64,000 nucleotides of DNA from assembly GCA_036365515.1 (NCBI GenBank), contig CM070876.1:107659310-107723309 (forward strand), given 5' to 3'. This DNA is from Torymus aiolomorphi. Lineage: Eukaryota; Arthropoda; Insecta; Hymenoptera; Torymidae. A program made the position numbers and the translations under genes. This document shows positions 32,961 to 44,420 of this stretch, piece after piece (the first letter of the stretch is position 1; each line of letters starts with the position of its first letter). The notes under the pieces are model-generated. The model worked only from the letters and a program-made list of their open reading frames with translations. It ran no database searches and had not been told where the DNA came from.

Positions 32961-34330
32961 GTTTATTACTGCAATGTTGATATTATACTAGTCTCACTTC
33001 TGGAAGCCGGTCAATAGAATTAGTATTCGGCTCCAGAATAGAGTTTTTATTCGTGATATCGTGATTTACCCGTTTTTCCTATAGTGTTGGGCACAGCGTA
33101 TTTTGGGTGATTCTGTGATTCCAATTTTGCCCGGTTTTGCATTGGTTGACTAACTCTACTTTTTATCTTAATGGCGCCTTCCGATTGGTCAGTTGAGACT
33201 AATGTAGGCTGATACTTTTGCCTGTCTTGGCTCGTTAAAAATTGCGACTCGTTTATGTATCCCTGTTCCCCAGCGATCGAGAATAAAGGACACTGATGAT
33301 AAAACCAACGGTAATTAAGATATTGAGATCTTTTTGATTTCCCTGAGAGTGGTTAGGGTCTTGAGTTTTTTCGTGATAATCTTTTAATGCTTTATCACCG
33401 ATATTAATTGTACAATTTTCACAATTTCGATTGCATTTGCCGCACCGTTTTATATTGTTTCCCCAAAATTGCTATATGTGATAATTAGATTGCTTCTCCT
33501 ATACTTTATAATGAAAAGGAAAAAAGGTGACGCTGCCTCGTTTTAGGTTATGTGTATTTACGGCGACATATGAGGTTGGAGTAAATGGGAAATCCTAATC
33601 GTAGATATCTCATTCGGGAGTTTTTTTTTACCTCCCGGGGTAAGAGGCCGACTCGCGACTTGTATTTTAAGGGGATGTGAGTACCGACGTTATTTTTCAA
33701 ACGAGTGCATCTCACGAAAATACCGATAGAATCATCCAAAAACAATTGTGAGTATAGTATCTACATATATGGGGCGCTTGACAAATGTGTTTTTCCAAAA
33801 GAAAATGATGAGAATTTATTTAATAAAATAAAACCGTACTGTCGGTAACTAGCAACCTGCATCTGATCTACTTTTCAAACGAGTATAATTAACGAAAATG
33901 CTAATAAAAATCACTCAAAGAATTCCTGAATATAGTGTTTACGTGTACGGAGCGCTTGATAACGGTCTTTTTCCAAATAACGTTTGAATGGTGATTTAAA
34001 GATATTGAAATTTGGCTTTCATATTACCTTAAAAATTTTATTTAATGTTGGCCTTAATAATTATTTCTTACGCTTTATATGATTTTGATATTTAACTTAA
34101 TTAATCCAATGATAAAAGATATTTTTATTAATTATCCCTGGTAACTAAATTTCGCTGTATTTTGATTAACTTGATGTTTTAATAATTTTGTTATAATTTC
34201 TGGCACATGGTGTGGTGCTTTATGGCGAAAATTTATGAATGAATTTTAATTTAATATATAATGTCGTATGCTATAGAGGATTCGGGCTGGTGTCCTGTTA
34301 CACTCCGGCTCTCGCGCTGTGGCTGAGCGT
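32961..34330. other. Inner arm sequence, nothing recognised
   Basis: Holds no identifiable gene. The small frame 33548-33745 is duplicated only because the arm is. A polyadenylation-like AATAAA lies near 33284. The expected pol region of the env-bearing element is absent here. Confidence 0.45.
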
Positions 34331-34364
34331 AGTGGTGAGTCTGTGTGTCTTAACTGGTCGTGAT

Positions 34365-34912
34365 TTATTAATACCGCGAAAATTTTAATATAAAAATATT
34401 ATCTATGGTGGAACTTCTTCGTGAGTGTCTAAACATCACTCAAAAAATAATAAAAAACATTTTTATGTCATAGAAAGGTTAATACTATGGTTAGAATAAC
34501 CGTAGTTTATTTTATTAATACCGCGAAAATTTCGACATAACAATATTATTTAAAATGGAACTCCTTCGTGAGTGTCTAAATATCATTAAAAAAATAATAA
34601 AGACATTATTATGCCATAGAAAAGTTAATACTATAGTTAGAATAAACATACTTTATTTAATTAATACCGCGAAAATTTTGACATAACGATATTATTTAAA
34701 ATGGGACTCCTTCGTGAGTGTCTAAACATCACTCAACAAATATTAAAAAACATTATTATGCTATAAGTTAATACTATAGTTAGAATAAACATACTTTATT
34801 TAATTAATACCGCGAAAATTTTGACATAACGATATTATTCAAAATGGGACTCCTTCGTGAGTGTCTAAACATCACTCAAAAAATAATAAAAAACATTATT
34901 ATGCCATAGAAA
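34365..34912. repeat. Four ~145-bp tandem units (left arm)
   Basis: ATACCGCGAAAATT recurs near 34371, 34518, 34663 and 34806, each followed by CTTCGTGAGTGTCTAAACAT and CACTC. The unit is AT-rich and non-coding. Mirrored at 37355-37905; a diverged single unit lies at 43470-43560. Confidence 0.85.
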
Positions 34913-36631
34913 AGTTAATATAGAATAATTGCGTGGCTTTATTCTTTATTCGTGAGCCTTCTGGTTTTCATATGTGTGGGGAAGCCATGTGCGCTTTCCT
35001 TGCGACTTACAGGCGTACGCTGGGATCAAAACGTTTTATTGGACGCCTTCCGTTTTTTCGTTAATTTAATCATAAATAAAAATTTGTTCGTATAACAAGT
35101 TTACATAATTTTCCTTAAATTTAGTTTTTATGTTCATTTTAGTAATGGCCTCTCATGGAAGGGACTGGTCGCAATTATTTTAGTGATAAGGCGCTCACAA
35201 AATAATATGGGAATACTAAAATTTCCCCTTGAACTTGGATCTTCTGTTCCTTGTTTACCCGATGGCTCTAGCTTAAATTAAAATGACAAGTCATTATTTG
35301 CAATGATACTACTAATTATTGTGTGCTGCATTAGCAATTGGACCACATGTTTGGGCTCAAGTGCCTGTATATGTGCTCCTGTGGCGTTAGTTTTTTTTTT
35401 TTTATTTGTGAAGATTTCCCAGAGTTTTTGAAACTTAGTGCTTCCGTTAAATAGCTTACCATAATCATTGCGTTATTGCAATTCTATTATAAGTGTCGTA
35501 GTTTCCTTGGTAAATTTTTCGTATTACTTTTTGTAATCAGCCAGTCTCGACTATAATGCACATGCGTATCCTTTTACACGAGCGGCTGCCGGTAGTTGTA
35601 GTGGTGCGTCTTATCTCGCCGTGTGACGTAGCAGCGATATGACGTCCATACTGGCAGCTGCAATCCTTCGCAGCCGATAATTTTATTATCCCTGCTATTA
35701 TCTGTTAAACTTTGTTATTACAAAAAAATTTTCTTTGCATTTGCCAGGTATATTTAAGATTCTGCGATGTTCCTATATCCATTATTTCAACTATTTTGTT
35801 TCTCATTATTGTAATTTCATTATAAATGTTGTAATTACTTTGGCAATTTATAGTTCTAAAATGTACGACTGTCTGTACGTCATCAGCCAGTCTCGACTAT
35901 AATGCATACGCGTATCCTTTTACACGAGCGGCTGCCGGTAGTTGTAGTGGTGCGTCTTATCTCGCTGTGTGACGTAGCAGTGATATGACATACACACTGG
36001 CAGCGGCAATTTCCCGTCGGCACAGTCTTGCTTGAAATATTATGAGTGCAGTGGCATTTAGTAAATAATAGAATTGCCTAAATTACCCGTTCAATATAAT
36101 ATCCTATTTACGCGCTTTTATATACTCTTATATACGTGTTCATTAGATTTCTTATAATTTTTTTTTATCTTTTTTTCTTGGTACCACGTTTGGGTTCACG
36201 TTCCGTGACAAAAACTGAATTTTAAGACACAACTTGAACCTCCTATTTCATTGATTTTAACATTATTTTAATAGTGTAATTTAGTATTATCGCTGTATAA
36301 TGTTGCTATGTTATGCTAATGCTTTCTTTTGATATTTGTCATGGCTTGAAATTACTAGTTGATGTACGTTTGAAATTTTCCGATTATTTAGGTATACACA
36401 TATAATTGTTCAATAAGTTTAATGATAATGATTTTATGAGAATATATTTGCAGATTATTCTTGCAAAAAGTTTTAAAGTGACTTTATATAACTTCTTTAT
36501 TTTGGTTTTCATGCTGTTAAGGCGTATATAAGGTGTATATAAGGTCGGTATCATATCCTCTTCATCATCATTGAACTAAAGGTTCTACTATATATTGAAT
36601 TGTGTATAGTAATTTAGTAATTAGTAATTTA
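34913..36631. other. Palindrome spacer: AT-rich DNA with two copies of a ~345-bp unit
   Basis: Within it, CAGCCAGTCTCGACTATAAT...GAGCGGCTGCCGGTAGTTGT occurs at 35538-35660 and again at 35882-36010, so a ~345-bp unit is present twice. The GAGCGGCTGCCGGT block also occurs twice near 44.3 kb. No gene is visible in the rest. Confidence 0.6.
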
Positions 36632-36995
36632 TTCTCATGGTAATACGTATCCTATAAAAGCAGCTCCTATAGTGATTAAAAGAATTATAATTCCAATATA
36701 TCATGTTTTTTGTATTAAAAATGAGTTGTAATATATTTCTCGTCCAATATGAATGAATAAGTTTGCGAAAAATATTGAAGCTCCGTTTATATGAATTAGT
36801 TGAATTAATCATCCATAATTAGTGTCTCGAACAATGTGAGTGATTCTGTTAAATGTTAAGTTAATTTCAGGGCAATAATTCATCGATAAAAAATCCTGAA
36901 ATAATTTGAATTATTAAACATAACCCTGATATATATCCGAAATTTCATCAAATTGAGATGTTTATTAGAGTTGGTACTGAAATTAATGATGAGCA
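36632..36995 (-). pseudogene. cob: NUMT: mitochondrial cytochrome b fragment
   Basis: Minus-strand translation with the invertebrate mitochondrial code gives the N-terminal part of cytochrome b: SIWWNFG (both Trp are TGA), then the Asn-Tyr-Gly-Trp segment, the NGASIFF and HIGREIYY helix region, and GAAFIGYVLPW. A one-base shift occurs in the FF homopolymer near 36885. TGA codons make it unreadable by the nuclear code, so this is a dead mitochondrial fragment. It ends abruptly at both sides. Confidence 0.85.
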
Positions 36996-36999
36996 AATA

Positions 37000-37354
37000 A
37001 TATTTTGAATATTATTGTTTTTTCTTTTTAGGTTAGAATTTTATTCCAAGATTAATTATTATTAATATAGACCGTATAATTCCATATCCCCCTATAATCC
37101 AAACCAAAAATATTATAAATTCTAAATCAATCTAAAATTCTCATATTAAATATGAAAAATCTAACCTAAAAAGAAAAAACAATAATATTCAAAATATTAT
37201 TAAATTTTATTCCAAGATTAATTATTATTAATATAGACCGTATAATTCCATATCCCCCTATAATCCAAACCAAAAATATTATAAATTCTAAATCAATCTA
37301 AAATTCTCATATTAAATATGAAAAATCCAACCTAAAAAGAAAAAACAATAATAT
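37000..37354 (-). pseudogene. nad4: NUMT: nad4 fragments, tandem duplicate
   Basis: Two nearly identical ~155-bp minus-strand pieces (37041-37200 and 37204-37354) match the start of the longer nad4 NUMT at 42400-42570, including the AT-rich leader GAATATTATTGTTTTTTCTT. They join cytb on one side and the right palindrome arm on the other. Confidence 0.75.
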
Positions 37355-37905
37355 TTTCTATGGCATAATAATGTTTTTTATTATTTTTTGAGTGATGTTT
37401 AGACACTCACGAAGGAGTCCCATTTTGAATAATATCGTTATGTCAAAATTTTCGCGGTATTAATTAAATAAAGTATGTTTATTCTAACTATAGTATTAAC
37501 TTATAGCATAATAATGTTTTTTAATATTTGTTGAGTGATGTTTAGACACTCACGAAGGAGTCCCATTTTAAATAATATCGTTATGTCAAAATTTTCGCGG
37601 TATTAATTAAATAAAGTATGTTTATTCTAACTATAGTATTAACTTTTCTATGGCATAATAATGTCTTTATTATTTTTTTTAATGATATTTAGACACTCAC
37701 GAAGGAGTTCCATTTTAAATAATATTGTTATGTCGAAATTTTCGCGGTATTAATAAAATAAACTACGGTTATTCTAACCATAGTATTAACCTTTCTATGA
37801 CATAAAAATGTTTTTTATTATTTTTTGAGTGATGTTTAGACACTCACGAAGAAGTTCCACCATAGATAATATTTTTATATTAAAATTTTCGCGGTATTAA
37901 TAAAT
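37355..37905. repeat. Four ~145-bp tandem units (right arm)
   Basis: Mirror of 34365-34912, with the CACTCACGAAGGAGT and AATTTTCGCGGTATTAAT words repeated four times. Confidence 0.85.
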
Positions 37906-39699
37906 CACGACCAGTTAAGACACACAGACTCACCACTACGCTCAGCCACAGCGCGAGAGCCGGAGTGTAACAGGACACCAGCCCGAATCCTCTATAGCAT
38001 ACGACATTATATATTAAATTAAAATTCATTCATAAATTTTCGCCATAAAGCACCACACCATGTGCCAGAAATTATAACAAAATTATTAAAACATCAAGTT
38101 AATCAAAATACAGCGAAATTTAGTTACCAGGGATAATTAATAAAAATATCTTTTATCATTGGATTAATTAAGTTAAATATCAAAATCATATAAAGCGTAA
38201 GAAATAATTATTAAGGCCAACATTAAATAAAATTTTTAAGGTAATATGAAAGCCAAATTTCAATATCTTTAAATCACCATTCAAACGTTATTTGGAAAAA
38301 GACCGTTATCAAGCGCTCCGTACACGTAAACACTATATTCAGGAATTCTTTGAGTGATTTTTATTAGCATTTTCGTTAATTATACTCGTTTGAAAAGTAG
38401 ATCAGATGCAGGTTGCTAGTTACCGACAGTACGGTTTTATTTTATTAAATAAATTCTCATCATTTTCTTTTGGAAAAACACATTTGTCAAGCGCCCCATA
38501 TATGTAGGTACTATACTCACAATTGTTTTTGGATGATTCTATCGATATTTTCGTGAGATGCACTCGTTTGAAAAATAACGTCGGTACTCACATCCCCTTA
38601 AAATACAAGTCGCGAGTCGGCCTCTTACCCCGGGAGGTAAAAAAAAACTCCCGAATGAGATATCTACGATTAGGATTTCCCATTTACTCCAACCTCATAT
38701 GTCGCCGTAAATACACATAACCTAAAACGAGGCAGCGTCACCTTTTTTCCTTTTCATTATAAATTATAGGAGAAGCAATCTAATTATCACATATAGCAAT
38801 TTTGGGGAAACAATATAAAACGGTGCGGCAAATGCAATCGAAATTGTGAAAATTGTACAATTAATATCGGTGATAAAGCATTAAAAGATTATCACGAAAA
38901 AACTCAAGACCCTAACCACTCTCAGGGAAATCAAAAAGATCTCAATATCTTAATTACCGTTGGTTTTATCATCAGTGTCCTTTATTCTCGATCGCTGGGG
39001 AACAGGGATACATAAACGAGTCGCAATTTTTAACGAGCCAAGACAGGCAAAAGTATCAGCCTACATTAGTCTCAACTGACCAATCGGAAGGCGCCATTAA
39101 GATAAAAAGTAGAGTTAGTCAACCAATGCAAAACCGGGCAAAATTGGAATCACAGAATCACCCAAAATACGCTGTGCCCAACACTATAGGAAAAACGGGT
39201 AAATCACGATATCACGAATAAAAACTCTATTCTGGAGCCGAATACTGATTCTATTGACCGGCTTCCAGAAGTAAGACTAGTATAATATCAACATTGCAGT
39301 AATAAATTAATTGACGAAACTCGCAAACGCAATGTGAACTTCACCAGCAAAGAAAAACTCGTCAATAATGTAGGACGCTATGGAAAATTGGCAAGGAGAA
39401 TGAACCAGAAAAGCAAAAAAAAGACAAAAACACAAGACCCAGAGTTGCGCCATACGGATACAAGGCAGCCAATAAACAAGTGCGCCAGTATCCCATACAG
39501 GCTGCACCGGGCAAATTTTTATTTTTACAGTAAAATATCCGGACTTTAACACGTAAATCGAGACACGGACCAAAGCGACCCTACTAACGAGACTAACACG
39601 ATATCTATTACCTTCCTGACGGCATAATAAAGAAAGCTGAAACATGAAGCTCAGTAGAACTAGGATAGGGCACAAGAATTCAGAATACCCAATAAAACC

Positions 39700-41430
39700 G
39701 GTAAACCCTGTGTGCTTGCAGTTGGAACGTTGGAAGCATCGAACACAAGAAGTCCGTTGATACAGCCCATATCGGAGAGCCCAGGAGTCATTATCGAGCA
39801 GCTGATTCCGCTCGCAACGTCCAGCACAACGTGGAAGATTATACAATAAATTAACTTGGAACCATTGTTACACCAGGGAGAGCGACTGCTAGACGCATGG
39901 CGATCCATAACGCAACACTGTAGTAATATGGTGACGTGTCGTCATCAACAGCAGTTGAAGAACATCTACAAACAAATTACGGATACAAACAAGGACATCG
40001 ACAGGGCTCTGGAACTACTGGAAGGGCAAGGTTCGCGAAAGGCGACCCGAATCCGGCGAGCATGGTTCTCTGCCGCCGGAAAGGCCAGCCGTTACCTATT
40101 TGGGACACTGGATGAGGCAGCAGAAGAGGAAATCAAGGGGCTTATAGAGGTAGCCAAAGACAATACCCGGCAATTATCAGACCTCTTGTTAAACCAAACG
40201 AAGATTGTATACAAAGAGTTCGGAGCAGTACAAATGAAGGCCGAGGAGCTAGAACGAAAAACACAGATCCTGGATCAACATCAACAGGATTCGCAAAAAG
40301 AATCCGCAATGATAGTGGCCACCCAGCTCCTCGAGGAAAACGTACTACAGTACTAAATTGACGTATAAACTCTTATCGACGTGATCCTGTTTGCTCAGCA
40401 AGGATCCATTCACCCGCCTGAACCTGACGCAAATCCGAGAGACGGCGGATTTGATAGCCAGAACAATCACCGAAGCAGTTTTCCCAGCTTCAACAGATGA
40501 AAATGCCATATCGGAATTAGTAAAGATATCAGACGTGACGATCCTATTACACAACTGTCAATTAGTTTACCACATCGCGTTGCCTCTAATTGATTTTAAT
40601 ACATACCAACTTTTTAAGGCTTCACCCTTGCCAGTTCTTCAGACAGCAGTTAATAAATCCAATAACTTTGCCTATATCTGGCCCAGTTCACAACGCTTTG
40701 CAGTTAGTATCAGTAAAAATACGTATATAAATATAGATTCAGAGTCACTAGGTAATTGCAAGAAACTAAACAAAGGCTACATATGTCGGGAGACGGAGCC
40801 GGACCAAATCCTCAACGAACGCGCGGGGTGCGAGGTAAAATTGGCCGCCAACATCCCAATTCAGAACTTTTCCCAGTGCGAAGTAAAAATTATAGAGTTG
40901 GATACAACCTTTTGAGCGCGCTTAAATAACCCTAATACGTGGGGTTTTCAGCCAAGGGGCAGGAAAAGATGATGGTGAATTGTAAAAGGGCAGCGGACCT
41001 TGATGTAAAAGGTTCGGGCATTTTAACCTTGCCCGCCGAGTGTGTGGCGCGCTCCGATTCGGTGAGATTAGTAGCAACGCGGGAAATCGTAACGAATCTC
41101 GCGATTCAAACATTTGATGAAATGCCCCTGGACGTTTCAGCGATCCTGAATGACACTAATGCGTTAGTTGATAATCTAGTAAACGTGAGAATGGTCGGGG
41201 TGGCCCTAAAAGGCAGTACCCCAACACGACTACTTAAAACAGGCAAAGACCTGCGAGAGATAATCGATAAAGCCCGTGCACTCGGACAATATAGGTCTAT
41301 ATCCAATCAACTTTCTACCTTTAAGGATGCCGTGACCTATTCGGGCAGTAGTATAATTATAATAATAATAATAATAATAGCCGTATGGAAAATGCCAGCC
41401 TGGGGGGGGGGGGTATCCCGTTACTAAAAA
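39700..41430 (+). pseudogene. Errantivirus/baculovirus-F-like envelope relic (right arm)
   Basis: Mirrored copy of the left-arm relic: blocks 39856-40356, 40391-40915 and 40939-41427, with a degraded N-terminal part before them that is interrupted by a stop at the same relative place. It differs from the left copy by scattered substitutions and by small in-frame insertions of a few residues in the second and third blocks. Same RIRR-type basic site and ATT-repeat-encoded membrane segment. Non-functional. Confidence 0.65.
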
Positions 41431-42401
41431 GAAATAGACTGTTTTCAGAGCAACAAGAAGGGAGCCAGCCTCCCGTACGACAGAAATTGGGAGACCGCGT
41501 ATATTACTCCACCTCCGCAGATCGGGTATTAAGTCTACCGTCGCCCCTGGACATCGGCGATGTCCATCCGTATCAACTCCGAACGTCAAGCAGGGTCAGA
41601 GCTTCTGAGAGCACGAAGACCCTAAGGGGGTGGACTCCAGATCAAACGGCACAATGAATATGCATTGACACTGAGAACATTTTTGGTTGAGCCAACCTAA
41701 CCAACCAAAACAACCTAGCAAATCAAGATAAGGAAAAGAACTTAACAAAAAAGAACAGAAACAACCGCAAAATCGAGCCAACCTAAGCAACCAAGACAAC
41801 CTAGCAAATGAAGGAAAACAAGCCAGACCAACAGAGGAATCAATCAGTGACCGAACAAGGCGGAAAATTGTCAATTTTTTTTGGATTTGGGGTAGTTTTG
41901 ATCGCCCAGGAGTGCGATCCCGCGGCCTCAGACGTGCTACGTGTGGACACATTCCACACGCGAGGTCGGTCATGTATACGAAAACCGCGATTCAGCATTC
42001 GAAACGTCGAGAACGTTCGACACCGCGCCGCGACCATGGCTCGAGGATGCCGGAGTCGGTCGAATCGGTCGAGCGGCCGAAAACTGCAAGATCGACACTA
42101 ATGAAAGAACAAAGCTCCACGTGTAGCCGGTCCCCACCTATGATTAATTAGAAAAGTGGGAGACACTGCACCGCGAGTATAAAATGCGACGCTTCCGGCG
42201 TCGCGCTCTCGGTTCTACCCACGGGGAACCTATGAGAGAGGTCTAGATAATACGACGACTCCAGAATGAGATAGGACGATAACGGAGTCTTCAGCCATCG
42301 ATTCACGAGGAAGCTACGAAGCCACGAACACGACGAATCATCCGCACCGCGCACATATATACTCACACACGATTAGGACACCTCTCTCTCGCGCATTTGA
42401 G
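41402..42401 (+). repeat. Truncated LTR (right arm)
   Basis: Partner of 29893-30872. Its start is marked by a G-run (41402-41412), longer than on the left. The last ~124 bp of the LTR are missing at the NUMT junction. Confidence 0.7.
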
Positions 42402-42967
42402 CAAATAATATTTTGAATATTATTGTTTTTTCTTTTTAGGTTAGATTTTTCATATTTAATATGAGAATTTTAGATTGATTTAGAATTTATAATATTTTTG
42501 GTTTGGATTATAGGGGGATATGGAATTATACAGTCTATATTAATAATAATTAATCTTGGAATAAAATTTAATTATTTATTTATAGTTATTAGATTAATTG
42601 GTATAGTTTATTTAAGAATAGTTTGTATACGGCAATATGATATAAGGTTGATTATTGCTTATTCTTCAGTAATTCGTATGGAATTAATATTAATGTTTAA
42701 TAAATGTAATGTTTCGAGGAATTAATGATAGATTATTAATAATAATTAGTCATGGAATTTGTTCTCCTGAGCTATTTCTATTAGTTAATTTTATTTATAA
42801 TCGTAGAAAAACTCGTAATTTAATTATTAATAAAGGTATAATTTATTCTTCTACTTTGTCGATATGATGATTTTTACTTTATATTATTAATATATCACCT
42901 CCCTATTTCTTTGAATTTAATAAGTGAATTAATAGTTATTAATATTTTATTAAGTTGGTCATTTAAT

Positions 42968-43302
42968 TTGGATAATAAGACTCGAGTGGTGATACTATCA
43001 ACTTATTTATTCACTCAAATAAATAACGACGTTTCGGCCCGTACAGAACGACGTACGTTACAAGGCCCTCATGAGGTTCCAATTTAGTTATTTCTACAAA
43101 AACAACTTTCGGCAACACGCTAGATGGTAGAGCGGTGAATACCATCTAGCGTGTTGCCGAAAGTTGTTTTTGTAGAAATAACTAAATTGGAACCTGATGA
43201 GGGCCTTGTAACGTACATCGTTCTGTACGGGCCGAAACGTCGTTATTTATTTGAGTGAATAAATAAGTTGATAGTATCACCACCCGAGTCTTATTATCCA
43301 AA
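42968..43302. mobile_element. 335-bp near-perfect foldback element
   Basis: The ends TTGGATAATAAGACTCG and CGAGTCTTATTATCCAA are mirror images, and the two ~160-bp arms match almost throughout around a ~10-bp centre near 43135. It splits the nad4 NUMT. Each arm carries a hammerhead-like region, but only the right arm keeps the full CTGATGA core. Confidence 0.85.
43191..43244 (+). ncRNA. Hammerhead ribozyme candidate in the foldback
   Basis: Stem I: AAC (43191-43193) with GTT (43242-43244). Core CTGATGA at 43194-43200. Stem II is GGGCC (43201-43205) with GGGCC (43229-43233), with one central G-G mismatch, a bulge, and an inner GTACA/TGTAC helix. Then GAAA (43234-43237) and a minimal ACGT stem III with cleavage after GTC (43241). 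All invariant core positions are met. The mirrored left arm has CTCATGA and should be inactive. This is the small-stem-III type I form known from Penelope-like elements. Confidence 0.65.
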
Positions 43303-43469
43303 TTAATCTATGGCTATCACTAGAGTCATTTAATCATTGGTCATTTAATATTATTTTAATTTTAATATTAGGAGTATTTTTAAGGGCTGTTTGTAGATTA
43401 TTTTTATTTTCTTATACTCAACATTGAAGATTTAGATTAAGGACGTTCTCCGGCTCAACTTCATCAATA

Positions 43470-43640
43470 TCGCAAAACTTGTGATATAAAAATATTATTT
43501 ATGATAGAAACCCTTCATGAGTCTCTATACATTACTTTAAAAATAATAAAAAATGATGGTGTAAGAAAAAAAGGTGCCAATACGATATTTGAAATAGCTA
43601 CCTCTTACACGGTGTGACCATATATAGATATACAATTAAC
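43470..43640. repeat. Diverged single unit of the ~145-bp repeat
   Basis: ATATCGCAAAACTTGTGATA...CTTCATGAGTCTCTA...AATAATAAAAAATGATG parallels the palindrome-arm minisatellite unit with clear divergence. Confidence 0.6.
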
Positions 43641-44229
43641 ATAGTAGTTTTTCTTTATGCCGCTATCTGAATTTAATACCGCTTGCCATATTGAAAATTA
43701 TACCATATTATCCTCTCGATTCTTAGTTTTCTATCTCATGGTTGAGAGAAACCCACAAAGAAAAAAATTTTTTGTTTGAGTAAATTAAAATGTGTTTTTC
43801 CAACGAGCTTAGATAGGGATCCCATGTTAACGCTGAAACTTTAAATCAAATATTTTTGTTTTGAGTATCGCTTAAAAATCAAACATTTTCTGCAATTTTC
43901 CGAAAAATCCTAAGAAAATCGTTAATCATTTTCTCGGAGAAAGTCCTTAAGTTTATATAAAATTAATTCTATAAGTGTTAATGATTAATTATTAGTAACT
44001 TTACATTGGATCCCTTAAATTTTATTATTATTAAATAAAATTATTATTATTATTTTAATTTTTATTATTATATTTTTTATTATTTTTTATTATTATTTAT
44101 TTTTATTTTATTTTATTATTTATTTAAATAATTTAATTACAATATTGATTTGTGGAATCAAAAATGTAAAAGAAATTTATATTTTAAATTATATATATAT
44201 ATTTATATATATATTGCGTTTCGTTGTAC
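43641..44229. other. AT-rich stretch, nothing recognised
   Basis: Low-complexity AATT-rich DNA. (TTA)n runs occur near 44020-44110. No gene supported. Confidence 0.5.
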
Positions 44230-44420
44230 AGCGTGGGGGTGCTCACCTACAAGAGCGGCTGCCGGTAGTTTTTAGTAGTGCGTTTTATCTCGCGCTTCCC
44301 CATGTGTGCAACGTAGGTGTTGGTTCGCTACTGCCGTGCATATGCTCAGCCGTATACGAGTATCTTTTTACAAGAGCGGCTGCCGGTGGTTGTTGTGGTG
44401 TGTTTTATCTTTGCGCACAC
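44230..44420. repeat. Two copies of the GAGCGGCTGCCGG block
   Basis: AAGAGCGGCTGCCGGTAGTT and AAGAGCGGCTGCCGGTGGTT lie ~120 bp apart (44251 and 44372), each followed by GTGCG/GTGTG-TTTTATCT. The same block occurs twice in the palindrome spacer, so this is a multi-copy sequence. It lies about 1 kb upstream of the JmjC-gene start and could be promoter-proximal. Confidence 0.6.

Larger units (their letters stand above)
29893..34912 (+). repeat. Left arm of a giant inverted repeat
   Basis: Matches 37355-42401 in reverse orientation. Paired positions sum to a constant (72268 in the inner part, 72293 near the outer edge after small indels), and reading frames recur mirrored with the same lengths (for example 33548-33745 with 38523-38720, and 31912-32412 with 39856-40356). 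The arms differ at scattered bases and small indels, so they are not one sequence read twice. Each arm is about 5.0 kb. Confidence 0.93.
37355..42401 (-). repeat. Right arm of the giant inverted repeat
   Basis: Reverse-complement partner of 29893-34912. Its outer end breaks inside the LTR about 124 bp before the LTR terminus and joins nad4 NUMT sequence directly. Confidence 0.93.
42402..43480 (+). pseudogene. nad4: NUMT: nad4 fragment, split by a foldback
   Basis: Plus-strand sequence that under the invertebrate mitochondrial code gives NADH dehydrogenase subunit 4: an IGGYGIIRS-like segment, IIAYSSV, HGICSPELF, the NLIINKG region and, after the foldback, a FLFSYTQHW segment near the C-terminus. 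TGA serves as Trp and AGA as Ser. Several shifts are present near 42720 and beyond. Interrupted at 42968-43302. A nuclear relic, not a working mitochondrial gene. Confidence 0.85.

Noticed and set aside
32422..32961. 179-codon frame mirrored at 39307-39846
   Set aside because: Lies opposite the degraded env N-terminus; duplication reflects the palindrome, not selection.
36632..36995. Functional cytochrome b gene
   Set aside because: Short fragment with a frameshift, TGA codons read as Trp, and nuclear repeats on both sides; a NUMT.
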